Below, piece by piece: positions 37,043-46,993 of a DNA stretch of 64,000 bases. Position 1 is the first letter of the stretch, and the number at the start of each line of letters is the position of its first letter. A model generated the notes under the pieces. The model saw only the letters and a list, made by a program, of their open reading frames with translations. It was not told the DNA's origin and did no database searches. The position numbers and the translations under genes were made by a program. The stretch is from Blastococcus aurantiacus (GTDB taxonomy: Bacteria > Actinomycetota > Actinomycetes > Mycobacteriales > Geodermatophilaceae), in the NCBI RefSeq assembly GCF_900102425.1, contig NZ_FNBT01000003.1:186001-250000 (forward strand), written 5' to 3'.

Positions 37043-37220
37043 GTACAGGTCCTTCCCTGCGGTGACCTGCGCGTTCCAGCGCAGGGGGTGCACCGCTCCT
37101 TGTGGACCCGGGCATGAGGCGGGGGCCTAGATGAGGAGCGGGTGGAGAATGTGGAGCGGATCAGCGGCGGCATCGCCGGCTTCGGCCCCACGCGAGGCTC
37201 GCCCGAGTGGGCGGCTACGC

Positions 37221-37253
37221 CGTGAGCCTAGACGCGGCTCACGGAGGAGACAA
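37221..37253 (-). promoter_or_regulatory. rho: candidate rho promoter with overlapping palindrome
   Basis: On the minus strand TTGTCT (37253-37248) is separated by 17 nt from TAGGCT (37230-37225), a good sigma-70-type pair. A perfect 8-bp inverted repeat, CGTGAGCC...GGCTCACG (37221-37243), spans the -10 and could be an operator or an RNA hairpin at the transcript start. The leader to the rho GTG would be about 175 nt. Confidence 0.45.
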
Positions 37254-37280
37254 CACCGGTTGTTTCCAGCGTGTTCCTCG

Positions 37281-38219
37281 TTATCGAGACGATACCTGCC
37301 GCGCCGGGCGGTCCACCCTGGCCCCGGTGGGGTCGACGTCGAGCGGCAGCACCGTCCAGCCCTCGGGAACCAGGCTCGAGATTGCCTGCACCTCGCCGTC
37401 ACCGGCACGCTCACCGACGACCGCGGTGCGACGTGCCAGGACCAGGACCGACGGACCGGCCCCGGAGATGACCGCGGCGTGCCCTGCCGCGCGCAGGCGG
37501 TCGACGAGCGCCAGGGACGCCGGCATCGCCGCGGTGCGCTGGCGCTGGTGGAGCCGGTCCTCGGTGGCCTCGAGCAGCAGCGTCGCCGAGGTCAGCGCGT
37601 GCACGAGCAGCGCGGACCGTCCGGCGTTGAACGCGGCGTCGGCGTGCGGCACGACGTCGGGGAGCAGCCCTCGGGCGACCTCGGTCGAGAGCGTCGCGCC
37701 GGGCACCAGCACCACGGGGCGGACGTCCTCGTGCACCGGCAGGGAGTCCGCACCGGCGCCGCGCTCCCCCATCCAGGACAGCGTCAGCCCGCCCAGCAGG
37801 CAGGCGGCGACGTTGTCGGGGTGCCCCTCCAGCTCGGTGGTCAGCCGCAGGACGGCGTTCCCGTCGACGGCGTCGACGTCGGGGCAGAGCGCCCACGCAC
37901 CCAGTACCCCGGCCACCACCGCGGCGGCCGAGGAGCCCATGCCCCTGCCCTGCGGGATGGCGTTGCGCGCCGACAGGCGCAGCCCGGCCGGCGACCAGCC
38001 CAGCTCGGCGCAGGCCGCCCGGAAGGCGCGGACCACGAGGTGCGACTCGTCGGTGGGCAGCTCCCCGGCGCCGACGCCGTCGATCTCGACGGTGAGGCCC
38101 TCGCGTACGACAGCGAAGTCGAGGACGTCGTGGTGCGCCAGCGCGAGCCCGGCGCAGTCGAACGCCGGCCCGAGGTTGGCGCTGGTGGCGGGAACGCGCA
38201 CCGTGACCCGGTCGGTCAC
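37281..38219 (-). CDS. thrB: homoserine kinase
   Basis: ThrB phosphorylates homoserine with ATP, the step before threonine synthase. The 312-residue GHMP kinase has the first conserved motif [16 protein letters not shown], the ATP loop [16 protein letters not shown], and the C-terminal ISGAGPSVL. The GTG at 38219 overlaps the thrC stop (GTGA). It is the last of five overlapping genes (argS-lysA-hom-thrC-thrB). The 238 bp after its stop contain the rho promoter and leader and no other gene. Confidence 0.95.
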   Translation of the reverse strand: MTDRVTVRVPATSANLGPAFDCAGLALAHHDVLDFAVVREGLTVEIDGVGAGELPTDESHLVVRAFRAACAELGWSPAGLRLSARNAIPQGRGMGSSAAAVVAGVLGAWALCPDVDAVDGNAVLRLTTELEGHPDNVAACLLGGLTLSWMGERGAGADSLPVHEDVRPVVLVPGATLSTEVARGLLPDVVPHADAAFNAGRSALLVHALTSATLLLEATEDRLHQRQRTAAMPASLALVDRLRAAGHAAVISGAGPSVLVLARRTAVVGERAGDGEVQAISSLVPEGWTVLPLDVDPTGARVDRPARQVSSR

Positions 38220-39304
38220 AGGCCGAGCTGGGTGGCGGCGGCGGCCGCGTCGACCGGGATGGTGATCGGGGCCGGCGCACCGGAGATCGCCCACTCCGGG
38301 TCCTTCAGGCCGTTGCCCGTGACGGTGCAGACGACCCGCTGACCCGGCTCCAGCTCCCCGGCCGCCGCCACCTGCAGCAGGCCGGCCACCGAGGCTGCGG
38401 ACGCGGGCTCGACGAAGACCGCCTCACTGCGGGCGAGCAGCCGGTAGGCGGAGAGGATGGCGCGGTCGGTGACGGCGTCGATCCGCCCGCCCGACTCGTC
38501 GCGGGCGGCCAGCGCCTTCGTCCAGGACGCGGGGTTGCCGATCCGGATGGCGGTGGCGATCGTGCTCGGGTTCTCGACCACCGCGCCGTTCACGATGGGG
38601 GCGGCGCCGGCGGCCTGGAAGCCCCACATGGCCGGGGTCCGCGTCGCGGGCCCGGGGGCCTCGGACGTGTCGCAGTACTCCCGGTAGCCCTGCCAGTAGG
38701 CGGTGATGTTGCCGGCGTTCCCGACCGGGAGGCAGTGGATGTCGGGGGCGTCGCCGAGCACGTCGACGATCTCGAACGACGCCGTCTTCTGGCCCTCGAT
38801 GCGGAACTGGTTGACGCTGTTGACCAGGCTCACCGGGTAGTCGATGGCCAGCTTGCTGGCCAGTGCCAGGCAGTCGTCGAAGTTGCCCTCGACCTGCAGC
38901 AGCTGCGCGCCGTGCACGAGCGCCTGGGCCAGCTTGCCCATCGCGATCTTGCCCTGGGGCACGAGGACGGCGCAGGTGATGCCGGCGCGGGCGGCGTAGG
39001 CGGCGGCACTGGCACTGGTGTTGCCGGTCGAGGCGCAGATGACCGCCTTGGCGCCCTCCTCGACGGCCTTGGTGATGGCCATCGTCATCCCGCGGTCCTT
39101 GAAGGAGCCCGTCGGGTTGGCGCCCTCGACCTTGAGGTAGACCTCGCAGCCCGTGCGGTTGCTCAGCTCGCGGGCGTGCACCAGCGGCGTCGCGCCCTCG
39201 TGAAGCGTGATGACCGGGGTCGAGTCGCTGACCGGCAGCCGCGACCGGTAGGCCTCGATCAGCCCCGGCCACCCCGGGGACACCTTGGTCGGCGAGACGC
39301 TCAT
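38216..39304 (-). CDS. thrC: threonine synthase
   Basis: This is a PLP enzyme converting O-phosphohomoserine to threonine. The 362-residue product has the PLP-lysine region [30 protein letters not shown], and the phosphate-binding [16 protein letters not shown]. It is the short class of threonine synthase (about 350-360 residues) usual in Actinobacteria. The ATG at 39304 overlaps the hom stop by 4 nt (ATGA). Confidence 0.95.
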   Translation of the reverse strand: MSVSPTKVSPGWPGLIEAYRSRLPVSDSTPVITLHEGATPLVHARELSNRTGCEVYLKVEGANPTGSFKDRGMTMAITKAVEEGAKAVICASTGNTSASAAAYAARAGITCAVLVPQGKIAMGKLAQALVHGAQLLQVEGNFDDCLALASKLAIDYPVSLVNSVNQFRIEGQKTASFEIVDVLGDAPDIHCLPVGNAGNITAYWQGYREYCDTSEAPGPATRTPAMWGFQAAGAAPIVNGAVVENPSTIATAIRIGNPASWTKALAARDESGGRIDAVTDRAILSAYRLLARSEAVFVEPASAASVAGLLQVAAAGELEPGQRVVCTVTGNGLKDPEWAISGAPAPITIPVDAAAAATQLGL

Positions 39305-40608
39305 GACAGACCCTCCACGCGCAGGACGCTGGTGACGCCTCGGACCGCGGGCATGTCCCGCAGTGCGGCGATGGTGGCGGACAGCGCCGCGTCGGGCGCG
39401 CTGTGGGTGACGATGACCAGCGTGGCGGCGTCGCCCCGGCCGGTCTGGCGGACGGTGGAGATGCTGACGTCCTGCCGCGCGAACTCCTGCGCGACGGCCG
39501 CCAGGACACCCGGCTTGTCCGCCACGTCCAGACTGACGTGGTACCGGGTCGGGGTCTCCGCCATCGGGCGGACGGCGAGGTCGGCGTAGCCGGTCGGGCC
39601 CTGGCCGGAGGCGCCGGCGACGCGGTTGCGCGCCACCGCCACGAGGTCGCCGAGGACGGCGCTGGCGGTGGGCTCGCCGCCGGCGCCCTGGCCGTAGAAC
39701 ATCAGCTGGCCGGCGGCCTCCGCCTCGACGAAGACGGCGTTGAAGGCGCCGCCGACCGAGGCCAGCGGGTGGGTGGTCGGGATCATCGCGGGGTGGACCC
39801 GCACGGCCACGGAGTCCCCGTCAGCCGCGTCGTCGCCCGCCCGCCCGACGCGCTCGCAGATGGCGAGCAGCTTGACGGTGCAGCCGATCTCCGCGGCGCG
39901 CGCCACGTCGGTGGCCGAGACGGCGGAGATGCCCTCGCGGTGCACGTCGGCCGAGGACACCGGCGTGTGGAAGGCCAGCGAGGCCAGGATCGCCGCCTTG
40001 GCCGCGGCGTCGAAGCCGTCGACGTCGGCGGTCGGGTCGGCCTCGGCGTACCCGAGCTCGGTGGCCTCGGCCAGCGCCTCGGCGAAGCCGGCGCCGGTCT
40101 CGGCCATGCGCGAGAGGATGTAGTTCGTCGTCCCGTTGACGATGCCGACGACCCGCCGGAGCTGGTCACCCGCCAGCGACTCGCGCAGCGGCCGCAGCAG
40201 CGGGATCGCGCCGGCGACGGCGGCCTCGTAGTAGAGGTCGACGCCGGCCTTCGCGGCGGCCGCGTGCAGCCCGGGGCCGTCCTCGGCGAGGAGTGCCTTG
40301 TTGGCGCTGACCACCGACTTCCCCGCCTCGAACGCCGCGTACATCAGGCTGCGCGCCGGCTCGATTCCGCCGATGACCTCGACGACCAGGTCGACGTCGT
40401 CCCGGCGCACCAGTGCGGCGGAATCGGTGGTGAGCAGGTGCTGGGGGACGTCGGGGTGGTGGGCAGGACGGCGCACGGCGATGCCGGCGACCTCGATCGG
40501 CCGGCCGATGCGGGCGGCGAGGTCGTCGGCCTGGTCCTCGATCAGCCGCAGGACGGCGCTGCCTACCGTGCCGCAGCCCAGCAGCGCGACCCGCAGCGGC
40601 GCGCTCAC
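39301..40608 (-). CDS. hom: homoserine dehydrogenase with ACT domain
   Basis: The enzyme reduces aspartate semialdehyde to homoserine with NAD(P)H. The 435-residue product has the Rossmann [14 protein letters not shown], the catalytic core [11 protein letters not shown] and [17 protein letters not shown], and a C-terminal ACT domain ([31 protein letters not shown]) expected to bind threonine for feedback control. The GTG at 40608 overlaps the lysA stop (GTGA), placing the branch point of Lys and Thr synthesis on one message. Confidence 0.95.
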   Translation of the reverse strand: MSAPLRVALLGCGTVGSAVLRLIEDQADDLAARIGRPIEVAGIAVRRPAHHPDVPQHLLTTDSAALVRRDDVDLVVEVIGGIEPARSLMYAAFEAGKSVVSANKALLAEDGPGLHAAAAKAGVDLYYEAAVAGAIPLLRPLRESLAGDQLRRVVGIVNGTTNYILSRMAETGAGFAEALAEATELGYAEADPTADVDGFDAAAKAAILASLAFHTPVSSADVHREGISAVSATDVARAAEIGCTVKLLAICERVGRAGDDAADGDSVAVRVHPAMIPTTHPLASVGGAFNAVFVEAEAAGQLMFYGQGAGGEPTASAVLGDLVAVARNRVAGASGQGPTGYADLAVRPMAETPTRYHVSLDVADKPGVLAAVAQEFARQDVSISTVRQTGRGDAATLVIVTHSAPDAALSATIAALRDMPAVRGVTSVLRVEGLS

Positions 40609-42098
40609 GAACGGGCTCCCGCGGCGTGCTCGGGGGCCGGCTGGGACGGCGCGACGGGAGGCGCGGGCACGTCGGCGAGGACGGCGTCGAGGGCGAACAC
40701 GTCCGACAGTGTCTGACGCCGGACGATCTCGGTGGCGACGGCGTCCCGCACGGCGACCACCGGAGGCTTGAGCAGGTAGTTGTAGTTGCTCGCCATCGAC
40801 CAGCAGTAGGCGCCGGTCGCGGCCACCGCGAGCAGGTCGCCGGGCGCCACGTCGGACGGCAGCCAGAGGTCGCGCACCAGGATGTCGCCGCTCTCGCAGT
40901 GCTTGCCCACGACGCGGCACAGCGCCGGCGGGGCGTCGGAGACGCGGTTGGCCAGCACGCAGGTGTAGCTGGCGTCGTAGAGCGCGGTGCGGATGTTGTC
41001 GCTCATCCCGCCGTCGACCGAGACGTAGTTGCGCACCGCCGGCGTCCCGGGGGTGCCGCCGGACCCCAGCCGCACGGGCTTGATGGTGCCGATCTCGTAC
41101 AGCGTGACCGTGCCGGGACCGGCGATCGCCCGGCCCGGCTCGACCGCCAGGCGGGGCACGGGCAGGCCGAGCGCCGCGCACTCCGCGGCGACGACCGACC
41201 GGAGCCGGGTGGCGACGTCGTCGGCGCTGACCGGGTCGTCCTCGGCGAGGTAGGCGATGCCGAACCCGCCGCCGAGGTTCAGCTCGCCCAGCAGCTCGCC
41301 GGTCGCCTGGTGGATCTGGCCCATGAGCCCGACGACCCGGTGCGCCGCTGCCTCGAAGCCGGCGGTGTCGAAGATCTGCGAGCCGATGTGGCTGTGCAGC
41401 CCGGCCAGCCGCAGCGCGGGCTCGCGGATGACCCGTACCGCCGCGGTCAGCGCGTCGCCGGTGGCCAGCGAGAACCCGAACTTCTGGTCCTCGTGCGCGG
41501 TGGCGATGAACTCGTGGGTGTGCGCCTCGATGCCGACGGTGGCGCGGATGAGCACCGGCACCGGCTCACCGCCGGCGGCCACGCGGTCGGCCGCGAGCGG
41601 GGCCAGCCGGTCGATCTCGTCGAAGGAGTCGAGCACGACGTGCCCGATCCCCGAGTCGACGGCCAGCCGCAGCTCGACCAAGGACTTGTTGTTGCCGTGC
41701 AGGGCGATCCGCTCGGCCGGGAAGCCGGCAGCCAGGGCCAGGGCCAGCTCGTTGCCGCTGCAGGCGTCCAGGTGCAGGCCGTCCTCGGCGATCCACCGGG
41801 CCACCTGCCCGCAGAGGAACGCCTTGGAGGCGTAGTGCACGTCGGCGCCCTCGAACGCGGTGGCGAAGTCCGCGGCCCGGCTGCGGAAGTCGGCCTCGTC
41901 CAGCACGAACAGCGGCGTCCCGTGCTCGCGGGCGAGGTCGGTGACCGCGCGCCCGGCGATGTGCAGCTCGCCGTCGACCCGGGTGGCCGACCGCGGCCAG
42001 ACCTGCGGGTCCAGGGCGCCCAGCTCGGCCGGGGGCGCACCGGCCGGACTCGGCTGCTGGATGTTGCCGTGGAGGGGACCTGCGGGGTGCGCTCTCAC
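40605..42098 (-). CDS. lysA: diaminopimelate decarboxylase
   Basis: LysA makes lysine from meso-diaminopimelate with PLP. The 497-residue product has the PLP lysine in [42 protein letters not shown] and the substrate-binding CESGD and [16 protein letters not shown] near the end. Length is above the family mean because of a 35-residue N-terminal extension and a Pro-rich end. The GTG at 42098 overlaps the argS stop (GTGA). Confidence 0.95.
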   Translation of the reverse strand: MRAHPAGPLHGNIQQPSPAGAPPAELGALDPQVWPRSATRVDGELHIAGRAVTDLAREHGTPLFVLDEADFRSRAADFATAFEGADVHYASKAFLCGQVARWIAEDGLHLDACSGNELALALAAGFPAERIALHGNNKSLVELRLAVDSGIGHVVLDSFDEIDRLAPLAADRVAAGGEPVPVLIRATVGIEAHTHEFIATAHEDQKFGFSLATGDALTAAVRVIREPALRLAGLHSHIGSQIFDTAGFEAAAHRVVGLMGQIHQATGELLGELNLGGGFGIAYLAEDDPVSADDVATRLRSVVAAECAALGLPVPRLAVEPGRAIAGPGTVTLYEIGTIKPVRLGSGGTPGTPAVRNYVSVDGGMSDNIRTALYDASYTCVLANRVSDAPPALCRVVGKHCESGDILVRDLWLPSDVAPGDLLAVAATGAYCWSMASNYNYLLKPPVVAVRDAVATEIVRRQTLSDVFALDAVLADVPAPPVAPSQPAPEHAAGARS

Positions 42099-43756
42099 AT
42101 CCGCTCCGGTGCGCTCACGCCGAGGACGGCCAGGCCGTTGCGCAGGACGGTCGCGGTCGCCGCGCACACCCACAGCCGGGCGGTCGTCAGGGAGGTGACC
42201 TCCTCGTCGCCACGGGGCAGCACGCGGCACGAGTCGTAGAAGCGGTGGTAGGTGCCGGCGAGTTCCTCCAGGTACCGGGCGACGCGGTGGGGCGCGCGCA
42301 GCTCGGCGGCGGCGGTGAGGACCCGCGGGAACTCGCCGATCGCGCGCAGCAGGTCGTTCTCCCGCTCGTGGACCAGCGCGGCGACGTCCACGTCGTCGGC
42401 CTCGCCGAGGGTGAGCCCCAGGTCGGCGGCGTTGCGCAGCAGGGAGGAGATCCGGGCGTGCGCGTACTGGACGTAGAAGACCGGGTTGTCGTTGGTCCGG
42501 CGGCTCCACAGGTCCAGGTCGAGGTCGATCGTCTGGTCCACCGAGGCGCGGGCCAGGGCGTAGCGCGCGGCGTCGGCACCCACGGCCTCGACCAGGTCCT
42601 CCAGCAGGACGACGGTGCCGGCGCGCTTGCTCATCCGCACCGGCTCGCCGTCGCGGACCAGGTTGACCAGCTGGCCGAGCAGGATCTCGAGGTTGACCTC
42701 GGGGTCGTCGCCGACGGCGGCCGACAGCGCCTTGTACCGGCCGACGTAGCCGGCGTGGTCGGCGCCCAGCATGATCACGACCTTGTCGAAACCGCGGTCG
42801 CGCTTGTCCTGGTAGTACGCGCAGTCGGCCGCGAAGTAGGTGGGCGCGCCGTCGCTCTTGATCAGCGGACGGTCCTTGTCGTCGCCGAAGTCGGTCGTCC
42901 TGAGCCAGACCGCCCCGTCGGCCTCGTAGACGTGGCCGTTCTCCCGCAGCCGGGCGATCGCCTTGTCCAGCGCCCCGGTCTCGTGCAGCGTGCGCTCGCT
43001 GAAGTAGACGTCGAAGACCACGCCGAAGTCCGCCAGCGTCCGTTTGATCTCGGCGAACATCAGGTCGACGCCGCGCACCCGGAAGCGCTCCTGCTGCTCG
43101 TCCTCGGGCCGCTCGAGCAGCCCCGGCTCCGCGGCGAGCACCTGCTGGGCGATCTCGGCGATGTAGTCGCCCGCGTAACCGTCCTCCGGCACCGGGCGGC
43201 CGTGGGCGGCGGCCATCAGGCTCAGGGCGAACCGGTCGATCTGCGCACCGGCGTCGTTGAAGTAGTACTCCCGGGTGACGGTGGCGCCGCTGGCCTCCAG
43301 CAGCCGGCCCAGGGCATCACCCACCGCCGCCCACCGGGTGCCGCCGATGTGCACCGGCCCGGTGGGGTTGGCCGAGACGAACTCGAGGTTCAGCTTTTGC
43401 CCGGCGAGGGTGTCGGTGCGCCCGTACGACGGGCCCGCGGTGACCGCCCGGACCGCGATGGTGCCCAGCGCGCCCGTGGCGAGGGTGATGTTCATGAACC
43501 CGGGGCCGGCGACGTCGACCGACGCGATGCCCTCGTGGGCCCGCAGCTCCGCGGCGAGCAGCTCGGCCACCTCGCGTGGCGGGCGCCCGGCGGGCTTGGC
43601 CAGCCGGAGGGCCACGTTGGTGGCGTAGTCGCCGTGCTCGGGGTTCCTGGGCCGCTCGATGACGACCTCGCGCGGGACCTCGACGGGCAGCGCGCCGCGA
43701 TCGACGACCGCCCGCACGGCGGTACCGACGACGTCCTGCAGCTGCTCCGGTGTCAC
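42095..43756 (-). CDS. argS: arginyl-tRNA synthetase
   Basis: This class I synthetase charges tRNA-Arg. The 553-residue product has the N-terminal additional domain, the HIGH-region variant [13 protein letters not shown], the KMSKS-type RMSKRAG, and the anticodon-binding helical end with the terminal ERM. The GTG at 43756 is preceded at 6 nt by TACGCT, with no ribosome site, which points to a leaderless message for the whole argS-lysA-hom-thrC-thrB unit. A longer reading would cross that box and is rejected. Confidence 0.95.
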   Translation of the reverse strand: MTPEQLQDVVGTAVRAVVDRGALPVEVPREVVIERPRNPEHGDYATNVALRLAKPAGRPPREVAELLAAELRAHEGIASVDVAGPGFMNITLATGALGTIAVRAVTAGPSYGRTDTLAGQKLNLEFVSANPTGPVHIGGTRWAAVGDALGRLLEASGATVTREYYFNDAGAQIDRFALSLMAAAHGRPVPEDGYAGDYIAEIAQQVLAAEPGLLERPEDEQQERFRVRGVDLMFAEIKRTLADFGVVFDVYFSERTLHETGALDKAIARLRENGHVYEADGAVWLRTTDFGDDKDRPLIKSDGAPTYFAADCAYYQDKRDRGFDKVVIMLGADHAGYVGRYKALSAAVGDDPEVNLEILLGQLVNLVRDGEPVRMSKRAGTVVLLEDLVEAVGADAARYALARASVDQTIDLDLDLWSRRTNDNPVFYVQYAHARISSLLRNAADLGLTLGEADDVDVAALVHERENDLLRAIGEFPRVLTAAAELRAPHRVARYLEELAGTYHRFYDSCRVLPRGDEEVTSLTTARLWVCAATATVLRNGLAVLGVSAPERM

Positions 43757-43762
43757 CGCACG

Positions 43763-43768
43763 AGCGTA
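43763..43768 (-). promoter_or_regulatory. -10 box for leaderless argS operon
   Basis: Minus-strand TACGCT is followed by 6 nt and the argS GTG. Confidence 0.5.
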
Positions 43769-43877
43769 CTGACCGTCCCCTGCCGCCTCGGCGCCCCCGC
43801 CCGGCGCTTGCAGGGAACCCCCAGCTTCGCAACCTAGACTCGCCCGCGCACCGTGCAGCCCGTATCGAGGAGTGGCC

Positions 43878-44696
43878 TTGGCCAAGGACCGTAAGCCCGA
43901 CGACGCCCGCCCCAGCGGCGGCGCCACCCGGTCCGGAGGCGGCAACCCCAACCGCGCCCGCACGGGCGGCAAGAGCGGGCGCACGCGCCCGCCGACGCAG
44001 GTCGTGGCCAATGCCCACAAGCGCCCGTGGGGCCTCATCGCCGGCGCGGTCGCCGTCGTGGTGTTCGCCGCCGCCGTCATCGGCTACGCCGTGGTGCAGG
44101 TGAACGAGGCCAATGCGAACAAGCTGGAGTCGATCGAGGAGATCAGCGGCGTCGAGGCCGCCGAGTACTCCCCCGGTCAGGACCACGTCACCACCGAGGT
44201 CGACTACACGGAGGCGCCGCCGGTCGGCGGCCCGCACGACGGCAACTGGGCCGACTGCACCGGCACCGTCTACGACATCGACATCCGGCACGAGAACGCG
44301 GTGCACGGCCTCGAGCACGGCGCCGTGTGGATCACCTACAACCCGGACGAGGTCTCCGGCGCCGACGTCGACACGCTCGCCGAGCTGGTCGACGGCGAGT
44401 CCGGCCGCATGCTCTCCCCCTACGCCGGCCTCGACTCCCCGATCAGCGTCCAGTCGTGGAACCACCAGCTCAAGGTGGACAGCGTGGACGACGAGCGGAT
44501 CGAGCAGTTCGCCGACTTCATGACCTACAACCGCTCCCCGTACGGCGACGACACCGAGAAGAACGAGGCGCTGGCCTTCCCGGAGCCCGGCGCCACCTGC
44601 GAGAACCCGGCGTTCGCCGCGGAGCCGCTCGTCGAGGGCGACCCGAGCACCCCTGTCGGCCCCAGCGACATGCCGTCGACGGAGGAGCAGGGCTGA
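43878..44696 (+). CDS. DUF3105 membrane-anchored protein
   Basis: The 272-residue product has a basic, Gly/Arg-rich cytoplasmic start, one membrane helix ([23 protein letters not shown]) and an extracellular DUF3105 domain with GGPHDGNW and the conserved [12 protein letters not shown]. The His-rich core hints at metal binding but function is unknown. I prefer the TTG at 43878 (MAKDRKP), which sits 5 nt behind AGGAG; a GTG at 43872 would overlap that site. A TAGACT at 43835-43840 is a possible -10. The DUF305 gene follows after 7 nt, a pairing seen in other actinomycetes. Confidence 0.82.
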   Translation: MAKDRKPDDARPSGGATRSGGGNPNRARTGGKSGRTRPPTQVVANAHKRPWGLIAGAVAVVVFAAAVIGYAVVQVNEANANKLESIEEISGVEAAEYSPGQDHVTTEVDYTEAPPVGGPHDGNWADCTGTVYDIDIRHENAVHGLEHGAVWITYNPDEVSGADVDTLAELVDGESGRMLSPYAGLDSPISVQSWNHQLKVDSVDDERIEQFADFMTYNRSPYGDDTEKNEALAFPEPGATCENPAFAAEPLVEGDPSTPVGPSDMPSTEEQG

Positions 44697-44703
44697 CCCG
44701 CGC

Positions 44704-45405
44704 ATGACCACGACCGAGCTCCCGCACGCACCCGAGGGGGTGGCCGACCTGACCGCTGATCCCGGCCGCACCGGCCGCCCGCTGCGGGTGGTGCTGCTGG
44801 CGGTCATCGCCGTCGGCCTGGTGCTGCTCGGCGGGGGTCTCGCCGTGGCACTCGGCATCGGCCGTACCGACCCCCCGGATGCGGACTCGGTGGCGGCCGG
44901 ATTCGCCCGGGACATGAGCCGCCACCACCTGCAGGGCGTCGAGATGGCCAACATGGTGGCCGAGCGCAGCGAGGACCCGGAGATCCGGCAGATCGCGTTC
45001 GACATCTCGGCCACCCAGACCAACCAGGCCGGGCGCATGCAGGGCTGGCTGGCGCTGTGGGGCGTGCCGCAGAGCGGCGGCGAGACCATGGCCTGGATGG
45101 CCGAGGGCGGGGAGCACGGCCACGACATGGCCGTGGACGGCGGCCTGATGCCCGGGATGGCGACCGAGGAGGAGCTCGCGAACCTGCGCGACCTCCGCGG
45201 GACGGCGTTCGACGTGGAGTTCCTGCGGCTGATGATCCGCCACCACCAGGGCGGGTTCGACATGGCCGAGTACGCCGTCGAGCACGCCGGTGTGCCGGCC
45301 GTGCGGGACCTGGCGCAGGCGATCGCCCGGGCCCAGTCGGCCGAGACGCGGACGATGGCGACTCTGCTCACGGCCCGCGGCGGGACGCCGCTCCCGGCGC
45401 CCTGA
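44704..45405 (+). CDS. DUF305 ferritin-like protein, membrane-anchored
   Basis: The 233-residue product has one membrane helix (VVLLAVIAVGLVLLGGGLAVAL) and then two copies of the DUF305 helical motif: MSRHHLQGVEMANMVAERS and MIRHHQGGFDMAEYAVEHA. The paired HH-x-x-(G)-x-x-MA helices form a four-helix bundle in known structures and may bind copper or other metals. Met-rich stretches (MAWMAEGGEHGHDM, MPGMA) fit a metal-handling role on the outer face of the membrane, which I infer. It is co-transcribed with the DUF3105 gene. Confidence 0.85.
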   Translation: MTTTELPHAPEGVADLTADPGRTGRPLRVVLLAVIAVGLVLLGGGLAVALGIGRTDPPDADSVAAGFARDMSRHHLQGVEMANMVAERSEDPEIRQIAFDISATQTNQAGRMQGWLALWGVPQSGGETMAWMAEGGEHGHDMAVDGGLMPGMATEEELANLRDLRGTAFDVEFLRLMIRHHQGGFDMAEYAVEHAGVPAVRDLAQAIARAQSAETRTMATLLTARGGTPLPAP

Positions 45406-45461
45406 GGCCCTCCGCCCGTCCTCCCGCCCGGGGCTGATACGTTCATCCCCGAACGAGACGA

Positions 45462-45533
45462 GCCCCCGTAGCTCAGGGGATAGAGCACTGCCCTCCGGAG
45501 GCAGGGGCGCAGGTTCGAATCCTGCCGGGGGCA
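45462..45533 (+). tRNA. tRNA-Arg (anticodon CCG)
   Basis: The 72-nt cloverleaf has acceptor arm GCCCCCG/CGGGGGC, D arm GCTC/GAGC, anticodon stem CTGCC/GGCAG with loop CTCCGGA (anticodon CCG, reading CGG), T arm GCAGG-TTCGAAT-CCTGC, discriminator A. CCA is not encoded. A TACGTT at 45438-45443 may be the -10. Confidence 0.95.
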
Positions 45534-45570
45534 CTCTTCTCCATCCGCCGGTACCGCATCGGCGCGGCGC

Positions 45571-45978
45571 TCACGCCAGCACGGCGACCGCCTCCACCTC
45601 CACGAGCAGGTCGGGCTCGCCCAGGGAGGCGACGCCCAGCAGCGTGATCGGCTTGCGCGGGTCGACGCCGAGGCGCTCCGCCACGCGTGCCACGCCCTCG
45701 CCCAGGCCCGCCAGCTTCTCCGGTGACCAGTCGACGACGTAGACGGTCAACCTGGCGACGTCGTCGAAGGTGCCGCCCACCGCGGCGAGCGCGGTCGCGA
45801 CGTTGGAGTAGGCCTGCTCCACCTGCGCAGCCAGGTCCCCGGGACCGACGGGGTTGCCCTCACCGTCCCGGGCCACCTGTCCGGAGAGGTAGACGGTGCG
45901 GCTACCGGTGGCGACGGCGACCTGGACGTAGTGCTCGGGCTGGGGCAGCCCCTCGGGGTTCAGCAGCTGGACGGGCAC
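45571..45978 (-). CDS. RidA/YjgF family protein
   Basis: The 135-residue product is a trimeric RidA-fold protein. Family members deaminate reactive enamine/imine intermediates from PLP enzymes. Visible features are VYLSGQVARDGEGNPVGPGD, QVEQAYSNVATALAAVGGTFDDVARLTVYVVD and the closing DLLVEVEAVAV. The segment usually holding the catalytic Arg (around position 105) reads RKPITLLGVASLGEPDLLVE, so the conserved Arg is not in its canonical context and this may be a divergent subgroup without deaminase activity. The GTG at 45978 follows GAGGAGG. Confidence 0.82.
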   Translation of the reverse strand: MPVQLLNPEGLPQPEHYVQVAVATGSRTVYLSGQVARDGEGNPVGPGDLAAQVEQAYSNVATALAAVGGTFDDVARLTVYVVDWSPEKLAGLGEGVARVAERLGVDPRKPITLLGVASLGEPDLLVEVEAVAVLA

Positions 45979-46088
45979 GGGGGCCTCCTCGGACGGGCGC
46001 TCCGCCGGGTCCGGCGGTGGAGCCACCCCACCACCGGCCACCGACAGTTCCGGCCCGGGGCAGTGATGGACGTCTCAGCCGGCTGCAC

Positions 46089-46094
46089 TAGGTT
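46089..46094 (+). promoter_or_regulatory. -10 box for leaderless hydrolase gene
   Basis: TAGGTT is followed by 8 nt and the ATG at 46103, with no ribosome site between. Confidence 0.45.
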
Positions 46095-46102
46095 CCGCGG
46101 TC

Positions 46103-46993
46103 ATGCAGAGCACCGGCATCACGACAGCCACCGTCGGCGACATCGAACTGGCCTACGAGACCTTCGGCGACCCCGGCGGCACGCCGCTGCTGCTGGTCAG
46201 CGGCCTGGGTTCGCAGATGATCAGCTATGCCGACGAGCTCTGCGCCGGCTTCGCCGAGCGCGGCATGTTCGTCATCCGGTTCGACAACCGCGACGTGGGT
46301 CTGTCCACCCACCTGCACTCCGCCGGCATTCCCCGCCTCGGCGACGTCCGCCGCGGGGACCGGTCGACCGTCCACTACGAGCTGGCCGACATGGCGGCCG
46401 ACACCGCCGGGCTGATCGAGGCCCTGGGCCTGGACTCGGTGCACCTGGTCGGGGTGTCCATGGGCGGGATGATCGCCCAGCGCGTCGCCATCACCTACCC
46501 CGAGCGGGTGCGCAGCCTCACCTCGATCATGTCCACCACCGGCGACCGGTCGGTGGGCGGTGCGTCCCCGGAGGCCCAGGCTGTGCTCTACGCACCGCCG
46601 GCCACCGACCGGGAGGGCGCGATCGCACGGCAGCTGGAGACCTCACGGGTCATCGGCTCCCCCGGCTTCCCGTTCGACGAGGAGGCGGTCCGTGCGCGGG
46701 CCGGCCTGGCCTACGACCGGGGGCACGATCCGGCCGGGGTGGCCCGCCAGATGGCCGCCATCGTCACCAGCCCCGACCGGACCGCGGACCTCGGGAAGGT
46801 GGCCGTCCCCACCCTCGTGATCCACGGCTCGGACGACGCCCTGGTGAACGTGTCGGGCGGCCGCGCCACCGCCGCGGCGGTCCCGGGCTCCGAGCTGGTC
46901 GTGATCGACGGCATGGGTCACGACCTGCCCCGCGCGCTGTGGCCCGAGCTGACCGAGCGGATCACGGCTCACATCAAGCGCGCCGAAGGCTGA
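46103..46993 (+). CDS. alpha/beta-fold hydrolase
   Basis: The product is a 296-residue cytoplasmic hydrolase with the catalytic triad readable: nucleophile Ser in VGVSMGGM, Asp in HGSDDALV and His in GMGHDLPRA. The oxyanion region LLLVSGLGSQM and the RFDNRDVGLST loop resemble haloperoxidase-like or aclacinomycin-methylesterase-like hydrolases of Actinobacteria. Substrate is unknown. The last 25 bases overlap the end of the convergent frameshifted GH16-like gene. Confidence 0.85.
   Translation: MQSTGITTATVGDIELAYETFGDPGGTPLLLVSGLGSQMISYADELCAGFAERGMFVIRFDNRDVGLSTHLHSAGIPRLGDVRRGDRSTVHYELADMAADTAGLIEALGLDSVHLVGVSMGGMIAQRVAITYPERVRSLTSIMSTTGDRSVGGASPEAQAVLYAPPATDREGAIARQLETSRVIGSPGFPFDEEAVRARAGLAYDRGHDPAGVARQMAAIVTSPDRTADLGKVAVPTLVIHGSDDALVNVSGGRATAAAVPGSELVVIDGMGHDLPRALWPELTERITAHIKRAEG

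Noticed and set aside
43790-43830. Possible seventh palindromic element near the DUF3105 promoter
   Set aside because: A CCCCTGC and a distant GCAGGG are present, but the core and the GGACC/GGCC ends are missing.
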